Shown: positions 11,389 through 20,252 of the stretch, one piece after another
How the letters are laid out: each line of letters begins with the position of its first letter
Numbering within the stretch: position 1 is the first letter of the stretch
Source of the DNA: Prorocentrum cordatum
Lineage: Eukaryota > Sar > Dinophyceae > Prorocentrales > Prorocentraceae
Direction: 5' to 3'
Assembly (NCBI GenBank): GCA_963575745.1
Contig: CAUYUJ010015033.1
Coordinates: forward strand, 52,501 to 116,500
DNA: 64,000 nt
The notes under the pieces: generated by a model
Told to the model about the DNA's origin: nothing
What the model saw: only the letters and a program-made list of their open reading frames with translations
Database searches by the model: none
Position numbers and translations under genes: made by a program

Positions 11389-12264
11389 CGCGCCATAAGG
11401 GGACGGTACTCCTGAGACACAAAGACTGAGATGCCACCAATACGCCAAACGCGTATGGTATAGAAGGGGGAAAAGGGCGAGGCGAGAAAGGAAGGGCAGA
11501 AAAAGAGAGAATCCCAACCCAAGATTGAAATCCATGGTACTGGACGAAATCTTGAATGTAAAATCACCTGTCCAGTTTTGATAGAGAACACGATTAAGTC
11601 CCATGACGCCCAGAGAAGTCGAGTCTAAAGCGAATCTGAAGCGAACCCGACTTAAATTGAACCAAGGATATTGAGTGAAAGAAAACCATACACATTGAAT
11701 GAAGTGTAATCAGTGAGAGAAGAAACCAAGAGATGAGTAGCACAATCACCTTGCTTGTCTTGAGTGAACCAGACATTGATGTGTAGAGAACTTTCGTTGA
11801 GTCCCTTGAATCCCAGAGATTGAACCAATACTATTGAATGGATGAAGACCGTCCACTTGAGTGAACCAGATATGGGTATAAAGAAAACTAAAGTTGAGTC
11901 CCTTGAAGCCCAGAGAATAAAGGCAGTCTCCCGCTCAAGAAAAGCGCTGAAAGAAGTCTAGCCATTGAGTGTCACAACCACGCATTGAACCAGAAGATAT
12001 GGAGGCAAACAAAGAAAGAACTGAAAGGAAGCGAGTGATCCCATCCGAGTAGTCCCACTCCAGTTGAACCAGAATGTGCGGTGAAATTGAATTCAAGACT
12101 GCGAAACGTTGGATGCAGTGGGTGGTAGCGAAGGGTATTGACCCACAATCTGTGTAGGGGCGTGCAATGGTGACAGACGAGAAGGATAGGGGACCTCCAA
12201 AGGCCGCAGGCCCAAGCACCGCGGACGCACAGAGGTAAGACTGAGTGGACCCTAAGAAAGGCGA
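11389..12264 (-). other. LINE 3' untranslated region with repeated TTGAACCA motif
   Basis: 876 bp without a gene. On the plus strand TTGAACCA occurs at 11657, 11820, 11985 and 12064, with shorter TGAACCA at 11765 and 11862; GAATCCCA or AATCCCA words recur too. On the transcript strand these read TGGTTCAA and TGGGATT. Possible recognition elements for the LINE's own protein; this is inference. Confidence 0.55.
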
Positions 12265-12624
12265 TTACGGGTACTTCCAGCGCCACTTTTCCACGAAGAC
12301 GTTCCCATCCCACCAAGTGTCTGAAAGGTACCAAACCACTGGATGCGGCCAGCCTGATTCGGGATCGAACCAGGTGTCGTAGTACTCTGTGTACCACACT
12401 TTGGTGTAAATCTTTTCCTCGTCGCAGTAGTTCCACATCCCTCCTGAACCTTGGAACCACTTAAGGCGCTTCCTGGATTCTAGCTTTGCTGGCAGGAATC
12501 GCTTGGTCATCCCTAGTTTGGATGTCTCAGCCGCTTTGTGCCCGAGTACCGCCTGGGTTTGAGGCAAAACGGCTACTGACCGACGGCCAATCTTTCCAAG
12601 GTATTCTCCTCGCCTTATCGTCGG
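12265..12624 (-). CDS. LINE ORF5b, Trp-rich C-terminal continuation
   Basis: Open on the minus strand from just after a TAA near 12625 to the stop at 12265, with no ATG. It reads well from about TLRDPTIRRGEYLGKIGRR on and ends with a strikingly Trp/Tyr-rich tail (VWYTEYYDTWFDPESGW, then VVWYLSDTWWDG). It overlaps ORF5a by about 98 nt in the +1 frame. Most likely the 3' half of one gene with 12527-12898. No family is recognised. Confidence 0.4.
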   Translation of the reverse strand, partial: PTIRRGEYLGKIGRRSVAVLPQTQAVLGHKAAETSKLGMTKRFLPAKLESRKRLKWFQGSGGMWNYCDEEKIYTKVWYTEYYDTWFDPESGWPHPVVWYLSDTWWDGNVFVEKWRWKYP

Positions 12625-12898
12625 GTCCCTTAGTGTTTACGTAGAGTCTGTTAAAACCGCTGTCCCGACATGCTTGGAAGAGTGGAATTTTGCACCAATC
12701 GTATGTAAGAACTGGACCACCAAGGTCCGATGGGACAAGGAAACGCGCTGGCAACTTTACCGCCCTTTGGAATAGCAACGTGGAGCAATGAGAGAGCACC
12801 TCAAGGTCCTGTTTGCTTAAGAAGCAGACTTTCCGTTTGGATCTGCAGATCTTCCCCTGGAAGTAAACATGAGGGTCAGACGCTTTGGAAAGTTGCAT
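12527..12898 (-). CDS. LINE ORF5a, unrecognised protein (123 codons)
   Basis: ATG at 12898. Protein-like sequence with basic and hydrophobic segments (CRSKRKVCFLSKQDLEVL; LGGPVLTYDWCKIPLF). Its last 30 residues become unconvincing (SSRFASNPGGTRAQSG). In the overlap the +1 frame reads well, so the natural product probably continues into the frame ending at 12265, through a programmed shift or a one-base indel. Confidence 0.45.
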   Translation of the reverse strand: MQLSKASDPHVYFQGKICRSKRKVCFLSKQDLEVLSHCSTLLFQRAVKLPARFLVPSDLGGPVLTYDWCKIPLFQACRDSGFNRLYVNTKGPDDKARRIPWKDWPSVSSRFASNPGGTRAQSG

Positions 12899-13160
12899 AC
12901 TGAAATCTTGAGCCCTATACTGCAGAGAGCGGCATAGCAGGGAGCGAGAGAGAGCCCAGTAGCAGCGGACCGATGGAGACGGGATTGTTGCGAAGCCACG
13001 GTATCCCTGCGATCACGGAGATCAAGCGGGTCCCAGATAGAGTCGCATAAGTGACATCGCCTGGTGTCAGCCAATCCCGAATGCGGGACAAAAGGAGAGA
13101 ACTAAGTGGACTTGAAACAGACCAAAGTAAATTCCGTTGGGGAGATAAAACCCCGCTCCA
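12899..13160. other. Spacer between LINE ORF4 and ORF5
   Basis: About 260 bp. A short minus-strand frame with a CHLC pair (RRCHLCDSIW, around 13040-13060) lacks a Met start. Nothing else is recognised. Confidence 0.4.
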
Positions 13161-14111
13161 TTAATATTGGAGCCTGTTCTCTGAGGCTGCAATCAGGTAT
13201 GAAACCCAGACCTCCGAAGATTTCGTCACGTTAAATTTGTGGACTTGCATTCCGTGGAACATTGCCACGGCAAACTTCCTAGTGTGAGGAGCGCATGGGC
13301 CGCGAAAGAGACGACGGTCTTTCCCCGTGCGAGCGAAAGACCCATGTTGGTCAGCAAACCTCAGGACAGACCTAATGGCGCAGATAATGGGGGAGATTCC
13401 CTCGATGATGTGCCAGAACCGATCAGGCTCCACATATCCCACTCCCAAGCCTAGCTCCATCAGATCTCCGACGAGCTCTAACCACCTGGAGGTATCTGGC
13501 TCCCTATTCCACCGCTCGCGGACCATCCTCTGTACATCTGTAACACGGCCCGCAACTGAACGAAGCTCCTCCACCGACTTGTGCGATGCACTGGTAGGTT
13601 GTCTCCTTTGAAGGTACCTGGCCATTTGGCCCCAAATGTTCCACCAGATAGTGTAGATGAAATTCCCAGGGTCTGACCAACGGTTGTCGTAGAAAACAGC
13701 ACCCTTGTACGACATTGTCTTAATCTGTACAAAAGACATGGAGCGTACGGCAATTCCCACGATTCCAATAAGGTCTTTGCAGGCCTTGCTCGAGAAAAAG
13801 GCCTCAAAGAGATTCCAAAGCTGCCTTAGAGGTATTTCGAATTCGCGTCCCTTCTCATACATGTGAAGAGTGACACACCTCCGCGGGCAATACGACCCTG
13901 AGTTCGAGGGAACAATCTCGGAGCTTTCGATTGCCAATGCCCGCGGGCAAATTGAAGCCCATGCCTGAAATATGCAGCATATAAGCGAGTTTGAATTCCA
14001 TGGCCTGACCACCCTTTGAGGAGCAAGCATGAGTAGGTTCCCAGAACTTGGAGAGAGGTCGGGGAAACGTGCAATGCAGATTGAACCAAAATGACTACAG
14101 AAAGCTATCAT
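13161..14111 (-). CDS. LINE ORF4, unrecognised protein (316 codons)
   Basis: ATG at 14111, uninterrupted to 13161. The N-terminal ~100 residues include Cys and hydrophobic stretches. The rest is well-mixed protein-like sequence, for example YNDNRW-type FYDNRWSDPGNFIYTIWWNI near residue 145 and basic YLQRRQPTSASHKSVEELR. Codon use and amino-acid mix look genuine, unlike the GC-rich shadows elsewhere. No known domain is recognised. Same strand as the LINE ORFs and probably expressed with them. Confidence 0.5.
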   Translation of the reverse strand: MIAFCSHFGSICIARFPDLSPSSGNLLMLAPQRVVRPWNSNSLICCIFQAWASICPRALAIESSEIVPSNSGSYCPRRCVTLHMYEKGREFEIPLRQLWNLFEAFFSSKACKDLIGIVGIAVRSMSFVQIKTMSYKGAVFYDNRWSDPGNFIYTIWWNIWGQMARYLQRRQPTSASHKSVEELRSVAGRVTDVQRMVRERWNREPDTSRWLELVGDLMELGLGVGYVEPDRFWHIIEGISPIICAIRSVLRFADQHGSFARTGKDRRLFRGPCAPHTRKFAVAMFHGMQVHKFNVTKSSEVWVSYLIAASENRLQY

Positions 14112-14690
14112 GCAGAACGGACCAATAGAGTGACCGAGACCAAGAGAGGGGTGATGGAGAAAGGAGATGCCCTTTTATCGGAGCACAGGCAACAGTCCAA
14201 GTCCTGGCCCGCCAGGCGGAATTAACAATCCCAGGCCAAACTCACTGTACGGGAGAGAAGAAGGAAACCGACCACAATCTGAAGAACCTCATCAGTAGTG
14301 ACGAGAAGAAAAGAAAAGAAGCAGCCTTAGCTCTGGTCAGGTGAACCGTGGACCAAATGCCCCGAGAGACCCCTGATGTTAAGTAATCCCAAATTGCCAC
14401 GAATGCCCAGGACAAAGCAAAGAAATACACATACGAACCCCACTGACCATTTAACTTAAATGACGAGCTGAACTAAGGATAAATCATACCCCATTTGAGG
14501 CAATCCCATCTGGGCTGCGGACAAGCAATAAAGGCTCCACTACTTTGGCCCTGACGGAAACTGAGACGAGAAGAACCTGATATCTTCCTCCAACGATAAC
14601 TCTGGCGTCCCAATTGAACCACAATTGAACCAAAGGTCGCTGATAATCCCACGACAGGACAGTGAGTTCGTGTCATCAGAGCTGCTACGA
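14112..14690. other. Spacer between LINE ORF3 and ORF4
   Basis: No credible frame. It contains TTGAACCA at 14614 and 14625 and several AATCCCA words (near 14229, 14387, 14503 and 14647), both of which recur throughout the LINE's non-coding parts. Confidence 0.5.
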
Positions 14691-16010
14691 TCACATCAGG
14701 AATCGTGGCTTGCAGAGTAAGTGGCACCTAACAGTTGCACCGTTTCCTGTCTCCACCGTGATAAGGTCGCCGACGTCTTCGTACGAGTCCTTGACGTAGA
14801 GGAGTGCCACTACACTGCTGCCTGCGAATATCTGAGATGTGTCGTGGAGCCTCTCCTTTTTGGGGCAGATCTCTGGACCGATGGATAATTCTTTGGTGTA
14901 GAACTTCGCGTTGAACAGGTGGATGTCCTTGGAACGAAACGTGTTAAGCCCAAAGTGATGTAAGATCTTTGTAACATCCCTGGTGGTGAGGTAGCCGTGC
15001 TCACCCAAAATTGGGATGCTTTCCGAGATCAGTGGGCCCTGATTATCTATGATAAAAGGGGTGAGCTCCCGAATAGTAAAGATTTGGACGTGCTCTCCGA
15101 CCTTTGCCTTAACAGTGTTCAGGCCTGTGAGCTGGGGAACGAAGACCATGATATAGCGCCTTGAGCTGGTGTGGTCCGTGCCGCCCTTTGGGGCAAAAAT
15201 TGGGCATCCCGAATGATCGTACTCTAGTTGTGACCTCAGAAGAGGGGGGCCCAACTTACTGATCCAGGGCTTCTTATCTTGTTCCCAGCTCTTTGGTGCC
15301 GGCTGTGATTTACGGTCGGGCGAATCGACTTCTGCTTCAGAGCCCGAGGAAGAACTCCTGGAACCTGGGGATTCTGACGAGCCAACTTCCCAAGTCGTGC
15401 CTCCCGCTGGCTTGACAGGCGTATTCCCACGATAGTCCTGTGTCTCAGGCAGAATATCGTCTGATTCGGGCTTTGACCCAGCCCCGCCATCCTGCGGTGG
15501 TTTCTTGGACCCAATTGAGTACTGCATCTTCCTGGCAATCGGCGAACGACTCCGAGAGGCCGAAGTTCCCCTGCGCACGGGGGCAGGAGGTGGAGTGGGG
15601 AGGATCCTTGCATCGCGAGGGCCAGCGCTTGAGGATGCCTTGGCTTTGAGTTCCTGATTCTTGAATCCAACTGACCTAGCTTGATCCTCCCTCTTCTGTT
15701 CGAGCTTTTTCTGCAACTTGACTTTCATCTTGACTTCGCTTCCATCCTGACTTGACGAATGCGGCTTCGCTTCCATCTTGACTTGACGATTGCGGGCCCA
15801 ACGATCTAAGGCGTGGCGGTCGAAACCAAAGAAAAGAGGAATGGTAGGCTGAATCTGGTTCCCAGACCGATCCAAATCCTGAGAGTATGGGGTGTCCGTG
15901 GTGAGGGAAAGAAGCCCCAGAGGGAACAGTGCGATACCGATGTGTGCCTGGCAACCCCAGACCGAGCCGATGGCTACTGAAGACGAAGATGGAGCGGTTG
16001 TCGAATCCAA
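14691..16010 (-). CDS. LINE ORF3, unrecognised protein (~439 codons)
   Basis: Overlaps the 3' end of ORF2 by about 37 nt in another frame. No ATG lies in the first ~90 codons, so the true start is uncertain and a frameshift from ORF2 is possible. The first half is Lys/Gln/Ser-rich, with an SR-type stretch (SASRSRSPIARK) and acidic Ser runs. The second half, from about RSQLEYDHSGCPIFAPKGG on, looks like a folded domain of about 180 residues ending at 14691. I recognise no family. The position behind RT in the same orientation suggests it belongs to the LINE, but a captured segment is possible. Confidence 0.55.
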   Translation of the reverse strand: MDSTTAPSSSSVAIGSVWGCQAHIGIALFPLGLLSLTTDTPYSQDLDRSGNQIQPTIPLFFGFDRHALDRWARNRQVKMEAKPHSSSQDGSEVKMKVKLQKKLEQKREDQARSVGFKNQELKAKASSSAGPRDARILPTPPPAPVRRGTSASRSRSPIARKMQYSIGSKKPPQDGGAGSKPESDDILPETQDYRGNTPVKPAGGTTWEVGSSESPGSRSSSSGSEAEVDSPDRKSQPAPKSWEQDKKPWISKLGPPLLRSQLEYDHSGCPIFAPKGGTDHTSSRRYIMVFVPQLTGLNTVKAKVGEHVQIFTIRELTPFIIDNQGPLISESIPILGEHGYLTTRDVTKILHHFGLNTFRSKDIHLFNAKFYTKELSIGPEICPKKERLHDTSQIFAGSSVVALLYVKDSYEDVGDLITVETGNGATVRCHLLCKPRFLM

Positions 16011-18925
16011 TCGAGCATTTCTTTGGCAAGGCCCAGACGGAACTTTTTGTCCCTAGAACCCTGCGGCGAAAATAAGGTGGTCCAGGCATCCTTGTCATAC
16101 CTGAAAACGAAACCCCTGTGCGAACGTGAATGTGTACGACTGCCACCAGAGTGATCAAAGTAGCGATTCTGGGAAACCCAGTGCTTACAATATTGAAAGA
16201 GCCTCGACGAAAAATCTTCTGGATGTCTTTGCATGTGTGAAACCCAACTGATAGCAGAGTCTAGATGGAAAATGGCCCACGAGACTTCCTTGAACCCCTT
16301 GATTTTGCGGTTCCTGCGTAGATTGTATTGTTCTGGAGATTCCCCAGGGAGCCTTTTTAGTTTCAACATGATTCTGATACATTGGTTCTGTGCTTTGGTA
16401 ATTAAGTCCGCCGTCGTCTTACAAGGAACCCAGGCGGCACCTCTGGATCTAATAATCCCACCCGCCATGCAGTTCAACTTAGCGAGACGTTTGGACATGG
16501 GGATATGACCGTTAATCAAGAATTTACTGTTAGCCCAAAAGGCTTTGTTGATCTGTGAGATGCCCCGCTTGACATCTTCGTGACAAGAACCATTAGCGGT
16601 GAGAACAGGGCCCAGAACCTTGGCTTCGGGTACAACAGACCACGTTTTCCCGAAGGGGTCGGACCACTTGTAGCCCTGAAAGTGGTATGGGTAAGCCGGG
16701 AGAATTTCCCGATCTTCTTTGAGCCTGAGCCTATGTTCGTTCCATAGCTCTGACTCAACTAAGGCCGTCAACGTAGCCAGGTCCTGTTCCGAGGAAGCCA
16801 CCACAAAAATGTTATCTGACCAACTGAGGAGAGCAATCCTGAAGTCAAGTTTCAACTGTTCGCAGCGAATTGCGATTCCCAGAGAAGAGTGTGAGATTTT
16901 TTCCAAAGTGGCGGCGAAGCAATCTTCGACCGAGACGCGCGCAAGAATGCAAGCTGTCCCAGCTCCTTGCATCAGACCACGGTCTCTTTGGATAACCCCA
17001 GTGTTCGAATCCATGAGAGAAATGGAAACTTGAGGATTCCTATGCAGCCTGATACAACCAACTGCTAAGAAGAAAGGTACTCCTCGTCCCAACAAGCTGC
17101 GTAAAACCAATCCGTAACGAATCTGATCGTGATGTGCTTTGATATCGGTAATCCCAACCATTCCTTTGTTAAAGTGATCTCTCCCATATTCTAAAATGTG
17201 ATAGACGCTCGTGTGAAGTTCTTGCAATTGCCCACCTTTGCTCAGCCCGAAAATCAGGCCTTTGAGACCTTTGGAGTCAGTATATGAATCCAGGACTGGA
17301 ATAATGGCCCTCGCAACATAGGCGTGCCCAATTTTGGCGATGGCGGGCTGAGGGATAACAACTCTGGTTTGAGAGGGTGTTCCAAAACCTTTGATCTCGT
17401 TGCCAAGGTGGCCCCCGAGTGCGACGTTGTTCCAGAACTCTGGGTTGCCAAGACAGGCTTGTATGCACCCCTTGAGCCTCTGGGACCAGCCTGAAACTTT
17501 GATAATGGCCGTGCAAGCAAAATCTGTGTCGATCTTGCGAGGGGCCTTGATGTCATCCAGCGCGTCCTCCAGCAAGGACGGGATGATGGGGTCTTCGTAG
17601 TAATTGAAGAAACCTAAAGTCTGAAGCCAGGCAGTGTCCTCCTGCCGTTCCAGGTCAGATAATCCCCACCTCCCTCTGTACTCTTCTGCAACCAATGTGT
17701 TGCAGCGATCCACGTCAAAAATCTTGGCTTGATCCACACAGAAACCCAGGATTGGAAGAAGCGACTTGCGTGATGCCCAAACACGCCTTCCTTGGGATGC
17801 ATTGAGCGCTACCTGAGCCAACTCACGCTGGAGTTTTGTTATCTTGAGGGCCTTCAAAAGAGTCTGACCAACAGCGACCCTCGATGCTTCGTTGAGAACG
17901 GAGTTAAATCGCGTCCTGAGGCTCTTGACCCAAAACGGCTCTTCGGCGAATCTCCTAAACCTCCTGGGGTGGGCCTGTGTCGCTTCATACACCTGTCCCA
18001 ACAAGTTTTCCCAGAAATCGAAAGAGAGAGTGAGGTCCTCTGGATCGTGATACCTTACCGTACATGATTCAGGTTGTTCATCCTCATTCAGGCGAGTCAG
18101 TTCAGCTGATTCTGGGAACAGGCCCTGGGCGATCTTTCTGACTTCCAAAATGTTTGTAGGGGTCCAAAGAAGCGGTCTTCTCTTGGGAGCCCGCTGGGGA
18201 AGGGCCAGGACATCACACCCAACGAGAGCATGGTCCCCAGGTACTCCCGCCCAACAGGCGAAGCAGTCAGACGAAAGGTCACCCCTGGCGAGAGCAATGT
18301 GATCTATCGTGCTGCTGGCTTGAGAGAACACCTGATCACCGTCGGGCTTCCTTGTGAATTGCATAGAGGCCTCCTGGAACCTGAGAGGGCACCAATGGAG
18401 GTCAAGGTAAGAGCAAGCTTCGCAGAACGAAAGGAATTTCTGGTCTCCGTTTCCTTGATCAGCGTTCATGTCCCCCAACCAGGAAAGGGTGGATCCGACA
18501 GGGCGGGATCGACCGAGTTGGATAGCGCAATTGAGAGAATCATGGAAAAAATCATGGGCAAGGTGGGAGAAGAGAAAGGATCTGGCATGATGGTGGCGTC
18601 CATCGAGACAGTCGGGACGAAGATCAACACGGATAGATCTCCAATCACAGACAATGTCTTTCACACGTTTTCTCAGAGATTTGTGCACAAGCACGCCCAT
18701 GGCCCTACACCCAGGGCCAGGATGATGACGGTAGTAGGCGTGGCCGTTGAAAACGGGGCGAAGAAGCCCATCGTTTTGAAGGCAACCCCTGAAGTCCGCC
18801 TCTAGAATACAAATTAAGCCCCAGCACTTAAGCTCGAGCAAATCTAGGTTGGCTTGCATAAGGGTCTCGTCTGCCCACTTGCCTTGCACGTTGAGTGCAC
18901 AAACAAGGCCCCTCACGTAGGCGTC
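15974..18925 (-). CDS. LINE ORF2: endonuclease-reverse transcriptase
   Basis: About 983 codons open directly after the ORF1 TGA, in the same frame. No ATG precedes the endonuclease start (ALNVQGKW, residues ~10); the first Met codon is near residue 22, inside the domain, so readthrough or non-AUG reinitiation is inferred. The APE-type endonuclease has LGDMNADQ (~150), IDHIALA (~210) and PGDHALVGCDV (~230). In the RT, DIKAHHDQI (~593) fits the D-x-x-x-F-D block, RDRGLMQGAGTACIL the PQG block, and SWSDNIFVV (~702) takes the place of the F/YADD box, with Asn for the second Asp. The thumb and C-terminal part extend to the stop at 15974. The frame is intact, so the copy may be young. Confidence 0.9.
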   Translation of the reverse strand, partial: DAYVRGLVCALNVQGKWADETLMQANLDLLELKCWGLICILEADFRGCLQNDGLLRPVFNGHAYYRHHPGPGCRAMGVLVHKSLRKRVKDIVCDWRSIRVDLRPDCLDGRHHHARSFLFSHLAHDFFHDSLNCAIQLGRSRPVGSTLSWLGDMNADQGNGDQKFLSFCEACSYLDLHWCPLRFQEASMQFTRKPDGDQVFSQASSTIDHIALARGDLSSDCFACWAGVPGDHALVGCDVLALPQRAPKRRPLLWTPTNILEVRKIAQGLFPESAELTRLNEDEQPESCTVRYHDPEDLTLSFDFWENLLGQVYEATQAHPRRFRRFAEEPFWVKSLRTRFNSVLNEASRVAVGQTLLKALKITKLQRELAQVALNASQGRRVWASRKSLLPILGFCVDQAKIFDVDRCNTLVAEEYRGRWGLSDLERQEDTAWLQTLGFFNYYEDPIIPSLLEDALDDIKAPRKIDTDFACTAIIKVSGWSQRLKGCIQACLGNPEFWNNVALGGHLGNEIKGFGTPSQTRVVIPQPAIAKIGHAYVARAIIPVLDSYTDSKGLKGLIFGLSKGGQLQELHTSVYHILEYGRDHFNKGMVGITDIKAHHDQIRYGLVLRSLLGRGVPFFLAVGCIRLHRNPQVSISLMDSNTGVIQRDRGLMQGAGTACILARVSVEDCFAATLEKISHSSLGIAIRCEQLKLDFRIALLSWSDNIFVVASSEQDLATLTALVESELWNEHRLRLKEDREILPAYPYHFQGYKWSDPFGKTWSVVPEAKVLGPVLTANGSCHEDVKRGISQINKAFWANSKFLINGHIPMSKRLAKLNCMAGGIIRSRGAAWVPCKTTADLITKAQNQCIRIMLKLKRLPGESPEQYNLRRNRKIKGFKEVSWAIFHLDSAISWVSHMQRHPEDFSSRLFQYCKHWVSQNRYFDHSGGSRTHSRSHRGFVFRYDKDAWTTLFSPQGSRDKKFRLGLAKEMLDWIRQPLHLRLQ

Positions 18926-19987
18926 TCAGAGAGAGAGGGCCTCGTCAATGGTGTCTTTCAGCGTCTTACGGAGCTCTTCGTCGGGGATTTCCTTAAAGGA
19001 CTCATGCCACTGGAATTCCCCATCTTTTATCCCACCAATCTGATGATCTAAGACATAAAACTTTCGCGTCCGTGAGCAAATGACGTGATCACGGTCTCCC
19101 GCTGCTTTCTCCACTGCACTGGAGACTGTCTTGAAAAGTTTGGCAGGGCCTCGCTCCTCCTTCGTACTGATTTGTCCACACCAGATCTGATTTTCCAGGT
19201 ACCCAGGAATCTTGAGATCACGGATCGTGGCTGCCGCTTGAAGCCCTACCGACACCGAACTCCACTTAATCTCAACGCAGCTCCCATATCCGAAAGGTGC
19301 AACGATTTGCGTGGGCTGTGGAACATCAGCTCTGCGTAAGACCGCTCGCGCCTTTTCCAAAGCCTCCTGTTTTTTGAGATTCCAGCCCAAGTTCGTAAGA
19401 ATGAAAATGTCTCTGTCTGCCCTCGGGGTGCTTGCCCAAGGCGGACCTTTTCGTTTGGACGGACCCTGGCTTGACTGGCTTTCCAGTTGCTTGGCCGCCA
19501 TTTCTGCGCGCAAAGCCTTCTGCTCTAGTTCGACCGCCAGAATCCTTTCGTTGAAAGCCTTCTGAACTTCCGTCTCACCTGCCTCCAAGTTGGCAAGCTT
19601 CACCTCATGATCATTGATCAAGGTAACCGCAACCGAAAACTCCTGGGCCAGAGCCTTTTGGGTTCCCAAAACATCCATTTGAAGGGAGTCAATTCGATCC
19701 TTGATGGGAGCGATCTTTCGGTCGAGGAGCGACTCCAGTTGCCCCAAGAAGGCGTCCGTTCCTGAGGCTGTTGGTGCAATCCCAGAAGAGCTTGTCCCAT
19801 TTTCTCCCAATCCTGTACCTTTCGCCGAACCCTTGGCGGCCAATGTCCTCATGGCCTTCGATGTATCTTGCTGATTTTCTTTGTCTTCATCCGCTATCTT
19901 GACGTCGTCTCTCAGCCTTTTTTGTTTGTCTATATCAAGATTCAAAAGCTTTTGCATTGTTTCTCCTATCTGAAGTGCCGGCGGCAT
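18926..19987 (-). CDS. LINE ORF1 protein (coiled coil plus RRM-like), 353 codons
   Basis: First ATG at 19987 (MPPALQIGET); an upstream in-frame TTG is not needed. The N-terminal third is charged, with Ser/Gly linkers. Residues about 80-180 are helix-forming with heptad-like spacing (LESLLDRKIAPIKDRIDSL and onward), a probable coiled coil. Then comes a basic SKRKGPPW stretch and a segment beginning DIFILTNLGWNLKKQEAL, which resembles the first strand and helix of an RRM. This coiled coil-RRM-C-terminal layout is that of L1-type ORF1 RNA chaperones; I assign the role by architecture. The frame ends TCTCTCTGA at 18926, and ORF2 continues in the same frame. Confidence 0.75.
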   Translation of the reverse strand: MPPALQIGETMQKLLNLDIDKQKRLRDDVKIADEDKENQQDTSKAMRTLAAKGSAKGTGLGENGTSSSGIAPTASGTDAFLGQLESLLDRKIAPIKDRIDSLQMDVLGTQKALAQEFSVAVTLINDHEVKLANLEAGETEVQKAFNERILAVELEQKALRAEMAAKQLESQSSQGPSKRKGPPWASTPRADRDIFILTNLGWNLKKQEALEKARAVLRRADVPQPTQIVAPFGYGSCVEIKWSSVSVGLQAAATIRDLKIPGYLENQIWCGQISTKEERGPAKLFKTVSSAVEKAAGDRDHVICSRTRKFYVLDHQIGGIKDGEFQWHESFKEIPDEELRKTLKDTIDEALSL

Positions 19988-20002
19988 GGCTGAGGTGTAC
20001 AA

Positions 20003-20252
20003 TTGAGCTCCAAAGATTCCACTCTAGAATGAAGTGATGCACCAGATTAACCTGAGCAATGAAACTGAGATCCCACTGATAAATCCCACCAATGACAAGA
20101 AATCCCACCAATAAGAAAAATCCCAATAATTAAATGCAGCAATTGAACCCAGATTGAATCACTGATCCCACCGCGCCGGCGCAGGCAGCTATGGCAGCCG
20201 CGTCCCCACCGCGGCCGCGCCCCGCACGCGCCCCGCAGCTGAGCGCCCGCAG
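20003..20252 (-). other. LINE 5' UTR
   Basis: A GC-rich segment (20180-20252) with CGCGGCCGCGG, followed towards ORF1 by a distinct block containing five copies of TGGGAT(T) within 110 bp (20062-20172). No gene. The repeated TGGGATT motif also recurs in the spacers behind ORF2. Confidence 0.6.

Noticed and set aside
11373-11440. Start of the RT-RNase H ORF upstream of 11372
   Set aside because: The first ~23 codons (with a poly-Ile stretch) are LINE 3' end and ATC tail read by chance in frame.
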